Below the pieces are notes generated by a model. That model worked only from the letters and a program-made list of their open reading frames with translations, searched no databases and was not told where the DNA came from. The position numbers and the translations under genes are program-made. Positions 28,861 through 30,925 of a DNA stretch of 30,925 nt are shown here, piece by piece (the stretch's first letter is position 1; every line of letters begins with the position of its first letter). This DNA comes from a virus. The stretch lies in the IMG/VR virus record IMGVR_UViG_3300046463_000697, positions 1-30,925 of that record. One strand, 5' to 3'.

Positions 28861-29370
28861 TTACGGGAGGGCGTCCATGTAGCTGCGGACCGGCGTGATC
28901 TCCACCATGCATTCCACGGAGCCGTCCGGCCCGATGGTGCCGGGCTGGAACTTCGTGACGATGCCGGTGAAGGGCAGCGTGGTCCCTGGCGATCCGTCCG
29001 AGAGCACCAGCTGGAAGTTGTGCTCGAGCCGACCGCGCTTCATGGCGATCAGACCGCCACCCGTGAACGACCCCGTGCCGCCGCCGGCGTTGGACTGGCT
29101 GGCGTGCGTCGGCCGCCAGTTCAGCTTCAGCGAGAACGGGCCGCTGTCCTGCAGGCCGGCCAGCTTCTCGCGGTGCGCATCCGGGCTGCGCAGGTGCGTC
29201 CGCTCGATGACGGCCGTGGTGAGATCCCCGAAGGTGATCTCTTTGACTTCGGCGATCGCCTCGAAGGTTTCGGGGCTGGCGCCGTTGCCGACTTCGAGCT
29301 GGGAGCCGAAGCCGTGAAAGCCCCCCTGTGCGGCGTAAAACGTGTCGGTGAGATTCGCGGTGTCGGACAT
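28861..29370 (-). CDS. Major tail tube protein
   Basis: 169 aa, ATG at 29370 with GAGGAG upstream. Typical siphophage tube fold: GFHGFGSQLEVGNGASPETF, AIAEVKEITFGDLTTAVIER, HREKLAGLQDSGPFSLKLNW, then RLEHNFQLVLSDGSPGTTLP and FTGIVTKFQPGTIGPDGSVE. The 'F-x-x-I/V-x-x-V-x-E/D-x-T-x-x-x-x-x-x-E-x-T' beginning and the '-G-x-F-x-G-x-V-x-x-F' ending are characteristic. It stacks as hexamers around the tape measure. Position between tail completion and chaperone genes is canonical. Confidence 0.9.
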   Translation of the reverse strand: MSDTANLTDTFYAAQGGFHGFGSQLEVGNGASPETFEAIAEVKEITFGDLTTAVIERTHLRSPDAHREKLAGLQDSGPFSLKLNWRPTHASQSNAGGGTGSFTGGGLIAMKRGRLEHNFQLVLSDGSPGTTLPFTGIVTKFQPGTIGPDGSVECMVEITPVRSYMDALP

Positions 29371-29413
29371 GACTAGCAGCTCCTCTAGTGAAAGTGAACC
29401 CGAACGATTGACC

Positions 29414-29833
29414 CTACGCGGCCTTCCGCGTCCACACGATGTAGTCCTGCGAGATGTTCACCTGCCGGAGCGCGTCCGGGGCGTACATCGCCAGCCGTGA
29501 ATCACGAAACGCACCGGTGACCCGAAGCGTCCCGTCCGCGTCGAACACCTTCCCATTCAAGGCCGCGTGCACCGCATCGGCGACCGCCGCGGCAGCCGAG
29601 TACGGGTCAGACCCTGAGCCCTCTTCGGCATACGCATCGACCTGCACGCGATGCTTCTCCACGAGACTTCCGCCGCGCAGATGAAACTGATCGATGACGC
29701 CGATCAACTGGACCCTGATCGCCGGGAGATCCGGATTTTCCGGCAGCCGCAGCTGATAGATGTCCGTCTGGACGAGCGCCGCCACGCCGTTGTCGGCGAG
29801 CAAGTGCTCCGCAATGGCCTGTTCGACGATCAC
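29414..29833 (-). CDS. Tail completion protein (DUF3168-like)
   Basis: 139 aa from the GTG at 29833, overlapping the head-closure stop (GTGA). The family pattern is visible: VEQAIAEHLLADNGVAALVQ, TDIYQLRLPENPDLPAIRVQ, LVEKHRVQVDAYAEEGSGSD, AAAAVADAVHAALNGKVFDA and the closing YIVWTRKAA. DUF3168 (gp17/Tcp-like) proteins cap the tail and join it to the head. An upstream extension of this frame reads through the previous gene and is not coding. Confidence 0.85.
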   Translation of the reverse strand: MIVEQAIAEHLLADNGVAALVQTDIYQLRLPENPDLPAIRVQLIGVIDQFHLRGGSLVEKHRVQVDAYAEEGSGSDPYSAAAAVADAVHAALNGKVFDADGTLRVTGAFRDSRLAMYAPDALRQVNISQDYIVWTRKAA

Positions 29834-30177
29834 CGGCCACCTGCCAACGTCGTCAGGGCGATCCCGTCCTGCCGGCCGATGTGTTCCGCCGCCAGGATGT
29901 CGTAGGTCCGGCCTTGGTAAACGATCCGCCGCTTCTTCACGACGTCGAGCAGGTCCGGATCCATGTCCGCCACGTACCGCATCTCCCAGCGCGCGATCGA
30001 GGACGACGACAGTTGCCCCGTCGTGAACTTCTCGCCACCCGACAGGAACTGCCGAAACATCCATGCATTGCTGTGGAGCGTCGACCACGTCTCGATCGGG
30101 AACTTCGACGTCCCCGCCGACTCCGTCAACTGCTGGATGGTGACGGGCAGCTTGAGATCGCCAGGGTTCAGCGCCAT
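29830..30177 (-). CDS. Head closure / head-tail joining protein
   Basis: 115 aa, ATG at 30177. A phage_H_T_join/SPP1 gp16-type beta-barrel: GDLKLPVTIQQLTESAGTSK, WSTLHSNAWMFRQFLSGGEK, SSSIARWEMRYVADMDPDLL, and the signature KKRRIVYQGRTYDILAAEHI. It plugs the connector after DNA packaging and forms the tail-binding surface. Synteny (connector before, tail completion after) supports the call. Confidence 0.9.
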   Translation of the reverse strand: MALNPGDLKLPVTIQQLTESAGTSKFPIETWSTLHSNAWMFRQFLSGGEKFTTGQLSSSSIARWEMRYVADMDPDLLDVVKKRRIVYQGRTYDILAAEHIGRQDGIALTTLAGGR

Positions 30178-30869
30178 GTCTCACCCCATGGCACCCACGA
30201 GGACGGCCAGACGTCGTCACGCAGCACGGACGACGGCAGGGCGGAGTACTTGAAGCCGTCCATCATCGCCTGCACGCCGAGCGGCAGTACGGTGACCGAC
30301 GTCCGCATCTCCGCGTGCACGGCCGATCGGAACTGGTCGTAGTGCGAGACCAGGAAGCAGAGGATCCCCTTGAGCAGCTCCGGAACGTCGGTCGCCGCGT
30401 CCGCGTAACCGCAGGTGTACTGAATCCTGACCGCGCCCGATTCACACCGCGCCGTCGGCCAGCACATCCCCGCGATCGGCTCAATCCAGCCTGGCGTCGC
30501 GTAGATGCCCTCCGGCGCCTTCACCGCGTACGACGGCGCGTCGGGTGACCCGCCATCGCTGAAGCTCGCGAGATCGCCGTCGCCGTTGACGTACAGCACG
30601 ATGACGACGCTCTGCAGCGGCGGGTTCGGCAGTTCGATGCGTACGCGCCCGCGCGGGAACCGATCGAGCCACAGCTCACGCGTCTCGGTGATGATCGGCC
30701 GACCGGTCTGCTCACGGAAGTAGTGCCCGGCCGCCTCAATCCACGCCGAGATGAGCGTGTCCTCAGCCGTCGAGATCGATTTGAGGTGCAATCTGGCATA
30801 CGCCAGGTCCAGCGGCGCCACCGCCGGCGGCGTCACGACGGTCTGAGTCGTGCGAATCACGCCGTGCAT
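30168..30869 (-). CDS. Head-tail connector protein (gp6/gp15-like)
   Basis: 233 aa, ATG at 30869. The N-terminus PLDLAYARLHLKSISTAEDT, LISAWIEAAGHYFREQTGRP is the helical bundle typical of HK97 gp6-like adaptors ('L-x-x-A-K-x-H-L-R-I...D-x-x-I-x-x-x-I-x-A-A-x-x-x-x-E-x-x-T-G-R'). The middle has PNPPLQSVVIVLYVNGDGD and the C-terminus VPELLKGILCFLVSHYDQFR. It forms the ring under the portal. Its 3' end overlaps the head closure gene by 10 bases. Confidence 0.9.
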   Translation of the reverse strand: MHGVIRTTQTVVTPPAVAPLDLAYARLHLKSISTAEDTLISAWIEAAGHYFREQTGRPIITETRELWLDRFPRGRVRIELPNPPLQSVVIVLYVNGDGDLASFSDGGSPDAPSYAVKAPEGIYATPGWIEPIAGMCWPTARCESGAVRIQYTCGYADAATDVPELLKGILCFLVSHYDQFRSAVHAEMRTSVTVLPLGVQAMMDGFKYSALPSSVLRDDVWPSSWVPWGETWR

Positions 30870-30925
30870 GTCGCCCTCACCTGGCTCAGGATGTCGCGGT
30901 AGCGCGCGGCGATCGCGTTCAGTTG
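30857..30925 (-). CDS. C-terminal end of an upstream head gene (partial)
   Basis: A minus-strand frame that is open at the right edge and stops at 30857, overlapping the connector start by 13 bases. The visible end is QLNAIAARYRDILSQVRATC plus TA, a helical, coding-like tail. Genes before the connector in this order are usually capsid or a small head protein. Only 22 residues are available, so the identity is open. Confidence 0.4.
   Translation of the reverse strand, partial: QLNAIAARYRDILSQVRATCTA

Overview
This window is most of a temperate tailed phage genome with long-tailed (siphovirus-like) morphology and GC-rich DNA. Nearly all genes lie on the minus strand and are packed end to end, often with ATGA, GTGA or TGATG overlaps. 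A short plus-strand block at about 15.2-18.0 kb carries a repressor, a small gene, a tyrosine integrase and a secreted protein. The host is uncertain. The high GC, the recurring TACACT -10 boxes and the resemblance of the secreted protein (17486-17971) to small exported proteins I associate with Acidobacteriota make that phylum a tentative guess. I see no tRNA, rRNA, CRISPR array or insertion sequence.

Reading leftward from the right edge, 30.9-20.7 kb is the head-tail and tail module: head-tail connector, head closure protein, tail completion protein, tail tube protein, a tail assembly chaperone pair joined by a -1 frameshift at GGGAAAC, an HK97 gp10-like protein, a 1219-residue tape measure, a tail tip/hub-like protein, a fibre-like protein and a small membrane protein. 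At 20.7-18.0 kb, where lysis genes would be expected, there is a strong hairpin, small exported or membrane proteins and a PAP2-type phosphatase, but no endolysin that I can recognise.

At 17.5-15.2 kb lies the lysogeny block: a candidate attP with arm-like direct repeats around a tRNA-3'-end-like core, the integrase, and a repressor divergent from the early leftward operon. Phage genes flank attP on both sides, so the sequence looks like a circular or virion form rather than an integrated prophage.

At 15.2-6.9 kb is the early operon: Cro-like and excisionase-like regulators, four small membrane proteins, a DUF7694-type protein, an alanine-rich repeat protein, an acyl carrier protein, a replication protein with iteron-like repeats inside its own gene (a lambda-O-like origin), HTH and zinc-ribbon microproteins, a nucleoside deoxyribosyltransferase-like protein, a VRR-NUC nuclease, a DPPY methyltransferase and a regulator whose reading frame contains an eight-unit tetranucleotide repeat.

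At 6.9-0.5 kb is a second structural module: lectin-like, repeat and SDI-repeat fibre proteins, interrupted by a glycosyltransferase and a SAM methyltransferase. It ends in an HNH endonuclease at the left edge, where terminase genes would be expected next. The most notable points are the candidate origin inside the replication gene, the phage acyl carrier protein, the phase-variation-type repeat, the PAP2 protein in the lysis region and the attP structure.
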